This document shows, piece by piece, positions 1 to 11,736 of a DNA stretch of 64,000 nt. Under the pieces are notes generated by a model. It worked only from the letters and a program-made list of their open reading frames with translations. It was not told the origin of the DNA and ran no database searches. Position numbers and translations under genes: made by a program. Origin of the DNA: Gossypium raimondii (taxonomy: Eukaryota; Streptophyta; Magnoliopsida; Malvales; Malvaceae); the NCBI RefSeq assembly GCF_025698545.1, contig NC_068570.1, positions 1,178,001 through 1,242,000 of the forward strand, read 5' to 3'. Positions within the stretch are counted from its first letter, which is position 1, and every line of letters starts with the position of its first letter.

Positions 1-320
1 GCTAAATCTATTGCCTATATTTTGTTTGTGATGAACAAAGATCGTGATCTTTTTTTATGTAAAGTGAAGTACCCTTTTCCCCCTCGTCACCACCCATACA
101 TCAATGATCAATCCATTTCCATTATCAATTCTCTCCATTTTTCTTGTTCTGAAAACAATCAATCAAAATGCTGTTAAGAGCTGGTCTTGATTTGACATGT
201 AGTGCGATACTTTACGTCTCCTTGAATTGGACTGATGGATTTCATATCGTGCAAGGGACATTCATGTCTTTACAATTAAATTGACTAACATTACTTGGGC
301 AAACCACTTTTCCTTGAAAT
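1..320 (-). repeat. Duplicated upstream flank of a P450 gene (copy 1)
   Basis: This stretch closely matches 17345-17665, which lies directly upstream (minus-strand sense) of the CYP-B start codon. Shared landmarks include TTTGTTTGTGATGAACAAAG, TGACATGTAGTGCGAT and ACTTGGGCAAACCACTTTTC. It is therefore probably the 5' flank of another P450 copy whose coding part would lie left of the window. The match is seen directly; the off-window gene is inferred. Confidence 0.75.
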
Positions 321-489
321 ATTTGATATTTATTGAATTCTACTTTTTTTTCAAGAAAGTTAAAATACCAAAAGTTGCATATGGTATTATTCCATGACGA
401 GTATAGTACCTTAGAAATTTATTGAATTCTACTCATTTTATAATAAAATTAAAATACCAATTAGTTAATGGAATCATAAAAAAAAAAAA

Positions 490-696
490 AAGACGAGGGG
501 TTATATAAACTTCTAATGAAGTTGCTTTAGAACTTGATATCCCAAGTGCTTCACAGTTCACTCATATCGACTGCTTCTGGTGCTGTTTTCTTTGAGTTTG
601 TGTTTCTTCTTAGATCGACAGAAAAGAGAAAAGTACTAGTGGAAAAGCAACGATTGCAACCGTTGAAGTTGCTGTGAGTGAATAGAAATAATCCAT
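490..696 (-). pseudogene. CYP82-like P450 relic with N-terminus fused to C-terminus
   Basis: From 696 downward the minus strand encodes a start like that of CYP-A (MDYFYSLTATS, then a hydrophobic anchor). A frameshift follows, and then the sequence jumps at about 580 to the last ~25 codons of the same family (SKAT-LEVYITPR). About 1.6 kb of coding sequence and the intron are absent. At the joint the two parents share only about three bases (AGC in minus-strand sense). It has no haem-binding region and cannot make an enzyme. It most likely arose by an internal deletion in a tandem copy of CYP-A. Confidence 0.8.
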
Positions 697-873
697 CGCC
701 AGATTCCCACTTCAATATTAAGATAAGAAATGGAATGTGAGTAGCAGAGATGAGGGAAAAGGTAAATTAGGAGTGCCAAAGTTGTAAATTTTTATTTTTG
801 GTGCCTAAAAATGAAAACTGTGACCTGCATATATATTCCCCCACACTCTAGGAACAATAATTTCTTTAATTAA

Positions 874-1397
874 GGTTAAATTTTGTTATTAGTCCCTCTA
901 CTTTGTAAAAGTTACAGATTTAACCCATACATTTTAATTTGATTAATTTTGATCATTATACTTTTGAATTGGTGAATTCTAGTCTCTTAACTTTTTAAAT
1001 TTTAAAATTCTAGTCTTAACCCAATAAACAGTAGTTAAATCCGTTTGTTTAAATTCAATTATTAGTCTTGTATTATGTGTGCGATTGTAAATTTAGTCAA
1101 TATTCTCCAATTAGATCATTCTAAGTCCCTGTACTTTTTAAAATTAAAATTTCATTCTTGACGTAAATGACCGTCATTAATCCATTAACTGAATTTTTAG
1201 TGGGTAAGATTTGAAAATAATAAGACATGGCATTACATATATGGTAATATATTTTCGTGATCGATTTTGAAAATAGCAAAACTTAATGAATGTAATAATT
1301 ATCGTTTGATGAGAACTAAAATTTTAAAATTGAAAATTAAATAAATTAAAATACAAGAATTAAATTCATAATATAGAGATTAATCACGTAATTGAAC
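874..1397. repeat. Foldback MITE-like element, family M1 copy 1
   Basis: The element starts with GGTTAAATTTTGTTATTAG and its right end is a degraded inverted copy of the left arm. The same structure occurs at 28617-29182 and 54902-55246. No coding capacity is seen. The right boundary is approximate. Confidence 0.65.
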
Positions 1398-1654
1398 TAA
1401 ATGTTGATATAATAGTAAGTACATATCTTAAAGGATCACGCAAAATCCACCCACGTTTTCTACTTTTGACAAACAATAGTATACATAGCCTATTGAAGCT
1501 TGGCAGTGTTCGGAAATATTAAAGTACATGTGTGGGATTTTTTTTTGAAATTATCTTAGATTTTTCTATTCATATTTTTGTAATATAAATTCGGATATTT
1601 TCTGATTTTTAACTGTTTTATATTGAGTTAATTTTGATAATAATTAATTAAATC

Positions 1655-2000
1655 TATATTACTTTTAATTTTTTGTCGAGTTGGTGTCACGAATTAATTG
1701 GACATTAATTTTTAATTAAACTATGAGGGTATTTTAATCTTTTACGTAAAAAACAGATAAAAATATGGATATTATGGGATTCAAACTCACACCAATTACA
1801 TTATTTAAAATATTTAATTTACAACTCAACTAAAATTTTATTTTGATATTTGTATATATTTTAATTTTATTATACACACTTTATTAGTTCCATCAGTTGT
1901 ATATCTATACTATTATTAAACTCCGGATCAAGTTGGTGTATGAGTCAATCGGTCACTAACTTGGTTAGAAAATTATATGAATGTCATTCCGTAATTAAAA
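1655..2000. repeat. Degenerate repeat arms with the GTTGGTGTCACGA motif
   Basis: Two adjacent segments carry a motif like GAGTTGGTGTCACGAATTAA followed by similar AT-rich sequence. They resemble the arms of the foldback at about 38560-39020. No gene is seen between about 1400 and 2950; the remainder is AT-rich with a pyrimidine-rich run at about 2210-2300. Confidence 0.4.
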
Positions 2001-2949
2001 TAAGTAATATTATGGGTAAACAACTAAAATAGTCATTTTGTTTACTTTAGGTTACATTTTAGTCACTTAAGTTATCGTCATTGAGTCGTTGATTGTCATT
2101 AATGATATAAATGGTAAACTGGTGTGGCACATTAAATCATCATTACAAACAAAAATTTTAGGTTAATTTCTATTATCGGTCCCCATATTTTTTCATTTTG
2201 AGAAATTTCATTTTTTCTTTTATGTTATTTTTTCTTCTTTTTTTTCCTTATTTTTTCCATTCTCTTTTGCTTCTCTCTCTCTTTTCCTCCCTTCTCCATT
2301 TCTTTTAACGCAATTTTTCTATATTTACCATTTGTTAAAACTAGTCCTTACACTTTTATTTTTTTGAACAATTTAATCTTTTTTCGAGTAAGATAAACTT
2401 GTAGACTAATTTTAAGAATAATATTTAAGAATTAATTTTCAAAGGGATTGAAAAGGGTACTATACCCTTTAGCCAAGTGGGGATCAAGCTCAAGCCCCTG
2501 CCTGCTAGAAAGCTCCATCTAACAAGTTACATGCTAATGTAGAAAGCTCCGTTTAATGACACATACGATAAAAGCATTTAATTTCAAATCAACTTTTAAT
2601 TCAAATTGTCTAATTTAATAGTTTGGGTAGGCTTTATAATATCTTTGTTGACATGAATATCGTTTAGCATAATAGTTGTAAGGATGATAGTAGTAGTTTT
2701 CGTGTTGATATGGTTGAGTTTAGATAACATCTTATATTTGGTTTTGAGTTTGGTATTGGAGAAATATCAGAATAGGAGTGAGTCTACACTTACTTTATCA
2801 ATCGTTAATGCTTGGATTTGATAAAACAGAAATGACAGTGGAATTAGGCGATTCACTCCGTTGGGTATAAGGTAGACAACCACCATAGGAGGTGTTCAAA
2901 TGAAGATGGTGTTGATATCGGGTTAGGTTGTTGAAGGAGGAATGAAAGG

Positions 2950-3755
2950 AGCAGAGAGAAAGAGAGAGTCCCTTTTTCTAGTTAGATTTGAGAGATTTTA
3001 AACCCTTAGCTACAATCTCGAGATGCAATATGTCATGTCTCTATTAGCAAGTCAGGAATAAGGGGCCAAATGGTTTGTCACCATAGATTTAGATAGGGTG
3101 GCGATTGGGCGTGCTTTCAATCACTTTAGATGAAACACGATAGTGAGGTTGAGTAGTGACGATTAATGAGTAGAGCTCACATAAATTAATATGACTGTTA
3201 GGTCAAGGAATGTTCCCGAAAGATATGTCCGAGTAATAGGTGGAGCTTTCTTGAGGTGTAGATCCAAGCAGCGGAGGCATAACAACTCTAAATTTATGAT
3301 TTAGCTAAAATTATATCTTTATGAAATGAGCTCTGTGATTTTTTCTTAGAAGAGCCCAATAAACAACTCCAACTTGATGCTTTAGTAGTACATTGATATC
3401 CACCAATACAGGGGTAAGGTTCCAATCGACTTTCGTTCTCATATGCTTTAGTATGTTGAAATGTTCTTTCAACACGATTATTGATAATGCATGTTTTGAA
3501 TAAAATTATTTATTCAAAGTAAATAAATATATTAAATCAGCAAAAAGATATATATAGTAATAATACTAACAATTTATTTATTATAATTATAGGTAATCAT
3601 AAGTAGGAATGTGAGGAGTTATATAAACTTCTAATGGAGTTGCTTTAGGACTCATTAATTTGACTGCTTCAGACATATCGATTGGATTGTTTGATGGAGT
3701 TTCAAACTTGAACCAATGCAGCAAATTACCCAGGGTAAGCTCTAATGGAGTTAGT
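2950..3755 (-). repeat. Segmental duplication block, left copy
   Basis: This block matches 14850-15745 over most of its length. Landmarks are AAACCCTTAGCTACAAT, CATAACAACTCTAAATTTAT and CCACCAATACAGGGGTAAGG. It carries the P450 3' end at 3587-3745 and its downstream flank. In the right copy the same flank follows CYP-B, so the block is a duplicated 3' portion of a CYP-B-like gene placed against CYP-A. Confidence 0.8.
3587..3745 (-). pseudogene. CYP82-like P450 3'-end fragment
   Basis: The minus strand encodes only the last ~50 residues of a CYP82-like protein (LELTLGNLLHWFKFETPS, then SPKATPLEVYITP and a stop). The haem-binding loop and everything upstream are missing. It resembles the CYP-B tail more than the CYP-A tail. 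It lies directly downstream of CYP-A, whose reading frame runs into it in another frame and stops there. Confidence 0.8.
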
Positions 3756-5460
3756 GGAATTGTAAACAAAAGCAGGAAGGCGAGGAGTTATATGAACTTC
3801 TAATGGAGTTGCTTTAGAACTCGTTATCCCAAGTCCTTCATGCATATCGACTGCTATGCCTGATGGGGTTTCAAACTCAAACCAATGCAACACATTAGCC
3901 AACGTAAGCTGTAAAACTTGAAGTGCAAATGAAACTCCGGGGCACATTCTTCTACCACTTCCAAATGGAACTAGTTCAAAATTCTGTCCCCTCACATCAA
4001 TGTCTTTGTGGGTAGTTATAAATCTTTCAGGTTGAAATTCAAAAGGGTTTGCCCATATAAGTGGATCATGATGAATCTTATGAAGATTCATAATAAGCCA
4101 AGTGCCAGCTGAAACATGGTATCCATTAACCGTGCAGTCTTCAATGGCTTCATGGATCACAGAGAGCGGAGCAGGAGGATATAGGCGTAGAGTTTCTTTA
4201 ATGACGGATTGAAGGTACACTAAGTTTTTGGTGTCTGATTCGGTCAGAAGTAGTCTATCCTTACCAATGTGGACATCTAGTTCTTGTTGGACTTTACTCA
4301 ATTTGTCACGATTATTGAGTAGCAAAGATAAGGCCCATGTCAATGTGATGGATGTGGTATCCTCCGCGCCTAAGATAAGTCCCTGTTACATCAAATACCA
4401 TGAAAAGATCAACAATGAAATAATGGCATTTCCAACTTATGTATGTTATTAATAGCAATCTTGACCAAAAAAAATTGCCATTAATCACAATCTATTTGGT
4501 TAAGAGATATGCACGTACTAGACAATTGATTTTGTTTACTGTATCAGCATGTTGTTCCTCCGCCTCACTGAGAATAGACAGCATCACTCCCATGAAATCT
4601 TCCTCACCGTTTGCCTTATTTTCAGCTCTCTTCTGCTTGTGCTCTCGTAGCCATCCCTGCAGAACTTGGTCCAATTCTTTCGCTGTCTTCTTCATGAACT
4701 TGATGTCTCCACCTATGTCCAGGAATCTTAGAAACGGCAAAGCATCTGATATTAAGAACTTTCCACTTAGTACAAAGAAGTCATCCATCGATTTCCTCCA
4801 TTTCAAGTTTTCACCTCCTTCACTGGAATTTGGAATTCGCTTCCCTACAATCATCCTCATAATCACGTTCAGAGTAACTTCTTTGAACCATCCCTTCATC
4901 TCCACCAATACTTTATCGGAGTTAGCACTTCTCTTCTTGTTCCACAGCTGGTACAACTGTTGCAGAGATGTCTTCACCTCGGATTCCCTTACATGTTTAA
5001 GTAATTCGAGTCGGTGATTTGAGAGGAGCTCAATAGTGGCAACCTTGCGTATTTGACGCCAATAAGGTCCATATGGTGCAAAGCCTAACATGGCTCTGTT
5101 GTTACCCAAAATTTCCGAGCTTGCAAGTTTTGGACGAGAGGCAAACGCTTTATCATTGACGGTGAGACATTCTTTCGCAATCTCCCAATCGCTCACCACC
5201 AAAGCTCTATGGACACCCAACTTGATACTGAAGATTCTTCCATATTTGTCAGCCATGTTAGCCAAGCTTATGTGAGGTGGTTGTGACCCTCCTAAGAGGC
5301 GTAGATGACCAATAATAGGCCATGCTCCACCAGCTTCTGGTGCTGTTTTCTTCGAGTTTGTGTTTCTTCTTGATATCAATAGAAAAGAGAAAAGAAATAG
5401 TAGTGGAAAAGCAATGATTGCAGCAGCTGAAGTTGCTGTGAGTGAATGGGAATAATCCAT
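3726..5460 (-). CDS. CYP-A: CYP82-family cytochrome P450, apparently intact
   Basis: Two exons, 5460-4519 and 4382-3726, are separated by a 136-bp GT-AG intron in phase 0 at the usual CYP82 position, giving 532 residues. The ATG at 5460 is preferred because the upstream frame has no ATG. Seen in order: an N-terminal membrane anchor (about residues 12-32), a Pro/Gly hinge (APEAGGAWPIIGH), the I-helix GAEDTT (319-324), ExxR (E377, R380), PERF (432-435) and haem loop FGSGRRMCPG with Cys461. The family consists of ER-anchored monooxygenases that use P450 reductase and act on terpenoids, alkaloids or phenolics; the substrate here cannot be told. The last ~10 residues (to AYPG) and the stop lie in a neighbouring gene fragment, so the tail is unusual. 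Subfamily not assigned. Confidence 0.85.
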
Positions 5461-5497
5461 CGCCAAATTTCTACTTTCAATCTAAGATACAGACAAG

Positions 5498-5507
5498 GCA
5501 TATATAT
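5498..5507 (-). promoter_or_regulatory. Probable TATA box of CYP-A
   Basis: CATATATATG lies about 40 bases upstream of the CYP-A start codon. That is close for a plant TATA box and would imply a very short leader. It is the only TATA-like motif in the immediate upstream region. Confidence 0.4.
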
Positions 5508-5639
5508 GCATTGTTGTGTTGACGTAATTATCGTATATTGACCTTTCACTAACTTACGTTACTGATATTGGAATTTTGACGCCATATAAGAAAATCAACG
5601 AAGTACTGCGATGTGAAGAAAGACGACAGGTTATACTAA

Positions 5640-6045
5640 TTCCAATCTTGGGCTCCATTTATTTTCTTGAAAATGATTTTCAAAAAAATTGATTTTTGAA
5701 AAATGATTTATTTTTCTAAAAATTTAATTTTTTATGGTGTTTAAATAAATCGGCATAAAATATTTTCTGTTATTTGGTAATTTTCTTGAAAATATTTTAT
5801 AAAAATTGTTTCCAATTAATACATTTAAGATTCTCTTATATTTTCATTGTTTAATTGAATTTGTTTTATATTTATGAATATATATTTTATGTTTTTATAT
5901 ATTGCAATAATTTATTTATAAATAAATACATCAAATTAAATATATAATATTACTCAATTATTAAGCTAGAATACAAACAATAACAAATTAGAAAAATTAC
6001 CCTTCTAAATTAGAATACAAATAATAACAAATTAGAAGACCAAGT
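5640..6045. other. AT-rich spacer without genes
   Basis: No coding signal is seen. A run of GAAAATGATTTTC-like motifs (about 5650-5810) resembles the sequence at about 14330-14480. A roughly 26-bp segment (TAGAATACAAA-AATAACAAATTAGA) occurs twice, about 41 bases apart, at about 5965 and 6008. Confidence 0.5.
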
Positions 6046-6201
6046 ACCATTCTTGAGAAGGGCATCTAATTCCTCCTTCACAGCTTCCTGCCAAGATGGA
6101 TGCTTCATCGCCTCATGCACATTCACAGGATCAACTTCCTCGTGTGCAAGAACCATATAGACCTTGGTCTTAAAAACACCAGCTTTGGCTCTTGTAAACA
6201 T
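6046..6201 (-). pseudogene. Copia reverse-transcriptase N-terminal relic
   Basis: The frame contains FTRAKAGVFK and HPSWQEAVKEELDALLKNGTW. This is the typical start of a Ty1/copia reverse-transcriptase domain (HP-W..A...E..AL..N.TW). Only about 50 codons remain, with no catalytic YVDD box. It lies upstream of CYP-A and opposite in orientation to the copia element that follows. Confidence 0.7.
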
Positions 6202-6715
6202 AAGATGTTGATTGTTATAATTAGATGCACTAAAGGTTACAAGATTTTAAATTTCTGAGTGAATATAATTATGTAATATTCAAGATGAGTTTTTAATTAA
6301 ATTTTGTGGACAAAGGATAGTTGATTATAATCTATTAGAGAATATCTAATATATTCCTACAATAATAGTATCATGAAAAAGGTTTTAAAAATACTCTGGT
6401 TAAATCTCATGCATTTTGGTAGTTGTACAAAATAATGAATGGTTAATAAAAATTATAGAAGTTATCCACTTGTTTGACTCCATTGCAAAAGTGAATAGAA
6501 TAATACATAGTAATTTTAATAATAGAAGAAACCATGGCCATGATCACGGAGTTAACAATTATTTTAATCGTGAAAAGAAAGAGAAAAGTAATCTAACTCA
6601 TCTTTCAACCATCGTTGAATTTTTGCTATTATTAATGTGGTATGAATAAGCATACAGTACCTTAGTATCTTATAAAGTTTGATGAGGAAATGTTCAATTT
6701 CCATTTGTCCAATAC

Positions 6716-7092
6716 AATTAGAATTAAGTGACCCGAATTTTTATTTAAATAAAATATTGTGGTAAAATAAAATAAAAGTAAAATCCCTATAGAATTATAC
6801 TTCTTTTATTTTATTTTAGAATAAGGTTTTTTAAAATCTTATTAAACTCCATCTATTTGATATTGATTAGAATAAGGTGTTTCACTCCTATTAGAATATG
6901 GTTTTACAAGCTTATAAATAGACATAGTCTACTCCTCTTGTAATAATTCAAATTCGACGTAGTAAATTTTCTTCTCCTCTGCCCGTGGTTTTTTCCCGAC
7001 AGGATTTCAATGTAAAATCTGTGTTTCTTTATTTTTTCTATTTCTATTTTCTCTGCGATATATATTGTCATTACCAACATTCTATTTTTACA
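6716..7092 (+). repeat. Copia-1 5' LTR
   Basis: This segment closely matches 24248-24634 and is related to the solo LTR at 40751-41082. It ends in TTTTTACA and is followed after three bases by a primer-binding site. The 5' terminal TG appears decayed to AA. Internal landmarks are GTGACCCGAAT, CCTCTTGTAAT and AAAATCTGTGTTTCTTT. Confidence 0.8.
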
Positions 7093-7095
7093 AAT

Positions 7096-7107
7096 TGGTA
7101 TCAGAGC
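7096..7107 (+). other. Retrotransposon primer-binding site (initiator tRNA-Met type)
   Basis: TGGTATCAGAGC is the canonical plant copia primer-binding site, complementary to the 3' end of initiator methionine tRNA. It lies three bases after the LTR end and fixes the element's orientation as plus. Confidence 0.9.
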
Positions 7108-7135
7108 TTTCGGGTTGTTCATCTCAATCACGGTA

Positions 7136-8157
7136 ATGACATCTTTGAAGTATGAAATTCCGCTGTTGGATCGCAACACCAGATTTGCATTGTGGCAGAT
7201 AAAGATGCAGGCAATTCTTGAACAGATGGACTTAGAAGAAGCCCTACTTAGGGTAGAAAAGATGCCTTCAACATTGACGGAGGAAGAGAAGAAGCGCAAG
7301 GATCGAAAGGCGCTAACACAGTTACATCTGCATTTGTCTAACGAAATTTTGTAGGATGTGATGAAGGAGAAGGCCGCCGCTAGATTATGGAAGAGGTTGG
7401 AACAAATATATATGTCGAAAACTCTAACTAGTAAGCTGCATATGAAGCAGCGTCTTTATGCTCATTGTTTGAAGGAAGGCGCGTCTGTGCACGAACACTT
7501 GACAGTGTTTAAAGAAATTCTCTCAAATTTAGAGGCCATGGAGGTTCAGTATGATAAGGAAGATCTAGGGTTGATTCTACTTTGTTCGTTGCCCCCGTCT
7601 TATTCAACCTTTAGAGATACAATTTTATATAGCCGCGAGTCTCTCATAGTTGATGAGGTTTATGATTCTTTAACCTCGTATGATAAGATGAAGCATCTTG
7701 CGGTTAAAACTGACTCTCAAGGAGAGGGTCTCATTGTTCGTGGGAGACAAGATCGGAATACTGATAATGATCATGGAAGGACACAGGAACGGAATCCTCG
7801 TGGTAAATCTAAAGGTAGATCGAAGTCTTGAAACAGAGGTAAAACTTGTAACTTCTACAAGAATAAAGGGCACGCTAAATCTGAGTGCTATAAGCTACAG
7901 AACAAGATCAAAAGGGAGGCTGCGAATCAAAATGGAAAACAACCAGAAAATTTCGGTAAGGCTGATGTTGTAGAAGACTACAGCGATGGTGAGCTTCTAG
8001 TCGCTTCTGTCAACAATTTTAAAGTGAGCGAGGAGTGGATCCTTTATTCGGGCTGCACCTTCTACAAGAGTCCCCATCGGGATTGGTTTACAACTTACGA
8101 AACAGTGTCTGAAATTGTTATTTTGATGGGAAATAATGCTTCATGTAGAATTGCAAG
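7136..8157 (+). pseudogene. Copia-1 gag and protease start, broken
   Basis: The gag-like product starts at the ATG at 7136, just after the PBS. It shows a UBN2-type gag (KMQAILEQMDLEEALL; LPPSYSTFRDTI), a decayed zinc knuckle (CNFYKNKGHAKSEC) and the start of the protease region (EEWILYSGC, where DSGC is expected, so the catalytic Asp is Tyr). Stops interrupt the frame at 7352-7354 (TAG where CAG is expected) and 7829-7831 (TGA where TGG is expected). The frame ends at 8157 where a solo LTR is inserted, and resumes at 10932. It is non-functional. Confidence 0.8.
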
Positions 8158-10926
8158 TGTCGAAACCATTTTTTTGAAAAACAAAAAAAAATTTGTTGTC
8201 CACTTAAAAATGAAAATTGGGAGTCGTCACCGATCTTTTATTGTGGTGTGATCGGATCACATTGAAAATAATTTTAGGTCTGCGAATTTTGAGAAAACAG
8301 GTTCAGGAGTCGGTTACACACAAGGAAGGGTTAGCACCCTCGTAACGCCCAAAATTGGTACCGAGTCGATTGTTTAATGTCTTAATGTCGAAATTTTGAA
8401 AAGATTTTAAAATACGATCCTTTTATTTTGAATAAAATGAATTGAAAGATAAAGCTCATTTATTTTAAAGAAGTAAATTATTACACTCAATAAGTTAGAG
8501 TGCAACGTTTCAAATCCTTGAAATTAAGCTTATTCTTTGATTTTTAAAACCTATGCATTTTGAGAAGGATATCCGATTATTTGGGTCAAATGACAAAATC
8601 AAAACCCAGTAAGTTAGGGTTCGATTTCATAAAATTCCTAAATATCGAACATTGCCTTTATTTTAAAATCCTCGTCTCGAGAAAATAACATGTCATATCC
8701 AATGTGTTAGGACACAACGTGTCGAATTCCCGATAATGGGTTTTTATTGGAAATTTGTATGTAAAAAATTCAATTATTTAGATTCGACGAGGGAAATTGG
8801 AACTCAATACGTTAGGGCTCAATTCTCTCGAGGATTCCAAACTTCAAGCATTTTTGAAAGTTTTTGAATGAAATAACTTTGACACTTGTAATCTTTTGAA
8901 TGGATAACGAAATAACATTGTACATCGGGAAAAGCTAATTTACAAACTAAAATCAATACTGATGAGTTACAAAGAATCAATAAAATACAAATAAACAATG
9001 CAACATACATAAGGGCAACAAACCTACATTATACATGAACTTAAAATAAACTTGACATAAAAATGATAATAGCATTATAGAACAATACTTTAAAACGAAT
9101 TAAGTAACAACTAATATACATTTATTAATTTCACAAAATAGTATACAACATAACCATATAAATATACCATACACATACATATATATAAATTTCATAAATA
9201 AGTAAATTCTTTTCTTTTTAAAGAAAAATGAATTACATATAAGTAAAATCGATTTAAAATACATACATAAACATATTAAAAACTCTTGAAATCCATAATC
9301 TTAGTAATATCTAATATCCTAGTACTAACACATATTTTAAAATAACTAATAATTTATGCGTATATGAAGAATAGTATATAAAAATATTATTATGTAAAAA
9401 TTTGATATATGATATATTAAAAGGATAAATTTTTTTAAAAACAAAGATAAAACATCAAAATATACATGTAAATTATATCAAATTGTCAAAATGTATATAA
9501 ATAAATAATAAATCAAATAATAATATATTAACATTTTCCTAAAACGTATAATAAAAAATACTATTGCATGATGAATAAAAATAGTATAACCAATAATATA
9601 AAATAATAACTTGTTATTTTAAACAATAATAATAGTAAAATTTAAAAACCATCAAAAGCTAAATGTTAAAATAATACTAAAATTTATTATATATATATGT
9701 TAAAATAGGATTAAATATATTTAAAATCTAATATTAAAATAAATAAAAAGAAAAATAAGACCAACATGCACTAAATTGAAATCTGACCTAATATTGCGAG
9801 ACTAAACTAGCAATTAAACGCAGAAAAATAAATAATCAAAACCAAACCCAGAAAACGGCACCGTTTAAAATGGGATCCAAGTGTAAACAAAAACAAATAT
9901 GTGGTGCAGATTAAATAAGAAACAAGGAAATTAGATCGAAATTAAACAAAACATAAAGGGACTCCTAGTGCAAATAAACTCATAAGTCAGAATGCGGGGA
10001 TCCTCCCCGGGTCGGGTCACACACGCGGGTTATATGGCCAATACGACGCCATTTTAAGGCCACTGGAATAGGCCTTAAACGGCGTCATTTTTCTCACAAT
10101 AAATACAAACTTTAACCCTAAAATCAGCAGCTACCAAAGGATCCTAATACTTTCCCCCTTCTCTTCGCAGCGCTGCTTCCTCAAATCCCCTTTCTTCCAT
10201 CTCAGATTTGAAAGGAAACAGGGAGAGCTGCAACGGTGCACTACGAAGGTAAGAGTCTCTTTTCCCCCTCTCCTTTCCATGTTTTTTGTTTCTAAAGTAA
10301 GAGAGAAAAAAAAGAAACTGAAAATAGAAAATGAAGAATCAAAAGATGAAAATCGGAGGATCACCTAAACAATCTCTTTTCCTTTTTTTGAAACTTTCTC
10401 TATTTCTTTGTACTGATATATTTTTTTATACAGAATGCCCTCCTACAATATTCGAATGGCCTCTTTATGGCCTGAATTACAAAAAAAATAAAAGGGAAAG
10501 AAAATAAAATCCTCTCTGCTATTGTTTTTCTCTCCTTTTTTTCTGCTGCCTTTCGTGTGTATTTTCTGTTTTTGTGCGTAGTTTGTTGCGTTGTTGCTCT
10601 GTTGTTTTACAGGTATCGTACGAGGACGTGGCGCGGCTCGGCTCGGAGGCGGCTGAGGCAGGAGCGTGTGGAGGCTCGTGGGGCCGAGGGAAAGCTACGG
10701 TGCCCGTGCTGAGTGCCTAGGGTTTCTACAATTAGGTTGGGATTTGGGCTGAGTGATTTGGGCCTAGAGGGTTAAGTATTGGGTTAACAATTTAGTTCGG
10801 GCCTTATTGGATTTTGTAATCAGGTTTGGGCTTGGTTGTAATAAACTGGACATTTATTTGGTTTATTTTATTTATTTATTTGGGTTCTAATATTTGTATC
10901 GGGCCGGGCAAATTTGGGTCATTACA
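8158..10926 (+). mobile_element. Large solo LTR inserted in copia-1
   Basis: The segment starts TGTCGAAACC and ends GGGTCATTACA, with TG...CA termini. It is flanked by GCAAG (8153-8157) and GCATG (10927-10931), a 5-bp target-site duplication with one mismatch. Removing it restores continuity of the copia-1 protease region. At about 2.77 kb with no polyprotein, it is best read as a solo LTR, probably gypsy-type. GC-rich islands at about 9990-10090 and 10610-10740 may hold its promoter. The orientation and gypsy assignment are inferences. Confidence 0.7.
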
Positions 10927-10931
10927 GCATG

Positions 10932-11297
10932 TGTTGGAACAATTAAAGTTAAGATGTTTGATGGAGTTGTTAGAACACTTAGTGACGTATGACATGTTCC
11001 AGAATTGAAGAGAAATTTAATTTCATTGAGTACTTTTAATTCAAAAGGGTAAAAATACACAGCTGAAGGTGGGGTTTTGAAGATTTCTAAAGGTTCCCTC
11101 ATTGTGATGAAAGGGCAGAGAAAGGCTGCCAAGTTATATGTTTTGCAGGGTTCTATTGTTACTGGTGATACAGCTGTCGCATCCTCCTTCTTGTCAGATG
11201 ATGATATTACTAAACTTTAGCATATGCGCCTAGGGCATATGAGTGAGAATGGCATGGTAGAATTAAGCAAAAGAGGACTCCTTGATGGCCAAAAATG
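10932..11297 (+). pseudogene. Copia-1 protease / GAG-pre-integrase remnant
   Basis: The frame resumes after the solo LTR with VKMFDG, GGVLKISKGS, KGQRKAAKLYVLQGS and then HMRLGHMSENGM. These are typical of the copia protease end and pre-integrase region. Stops and a frameshift are present, and a TAG replaces the expected Trp codon before HMRLGH. It ends near 11297, where TGATGATATTACTAAACT recurs at the junction with unrelated sequence. No integrase or reverse transcriptase follows. Confidence 0.75.
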
Positions 11298-11736
11298 ATG
11301 ATATTACTAAACTGTTGAAACATTGGCAGCAGCAGCAGCAAAACAAAAACATTAACAACAAGATAAAAAATTATGGCCAAAAATGTAACTGAAGGAGTAC
11401 ATCTTTTTTTCATTCAAAATTTGAAATATATAAAGGTTACAAAGATAATTGGACAGTTGCCTAAACACTTAACTGCTCCCACTATAATTGACTAATTTCT
11501 AACTTATGTAATACACAAAAGCAAAGCTGATAATGTCAGCTATTACGTCCATCAAATTCAAATCAAAAACTTTACTAACTTTTGATATCAAGTTACAAGC
11601 TAACTTGATCAAGTTACAAAAGGACCAAAAAAAAACAAAATGACTAAGTTGCTTCTGGTTCAATCTCAATGCTAGCATGCTAGATGAGCTGCTACTGCTG
11701 GTCACTTGTTGCATTACAGGCCAATGCCTAACAGAT
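11298..11736. other. Unassigned sequence between copia-1 and a P450 fragment
   Basis: It contains a short CAG-type run (11327-11340) and an AT-rich section that looks like retroelement or non-coding sequence. No open frame with recognisable content is seen. Confidence 0.4.

Noticed and set aside
4439-5017. Long plus-strand open frame across CYP-A exon 1
   Set aside because: It is the antisense shadow of the P450 coding exon; the minus strand carries all family motifs.
10131-11132. Several short open frames in and next to the large solo LTR
   Set aside because: Low-complexity or frame-shadow products with no recognised domains; the region is explained as LTR and copia remnant.
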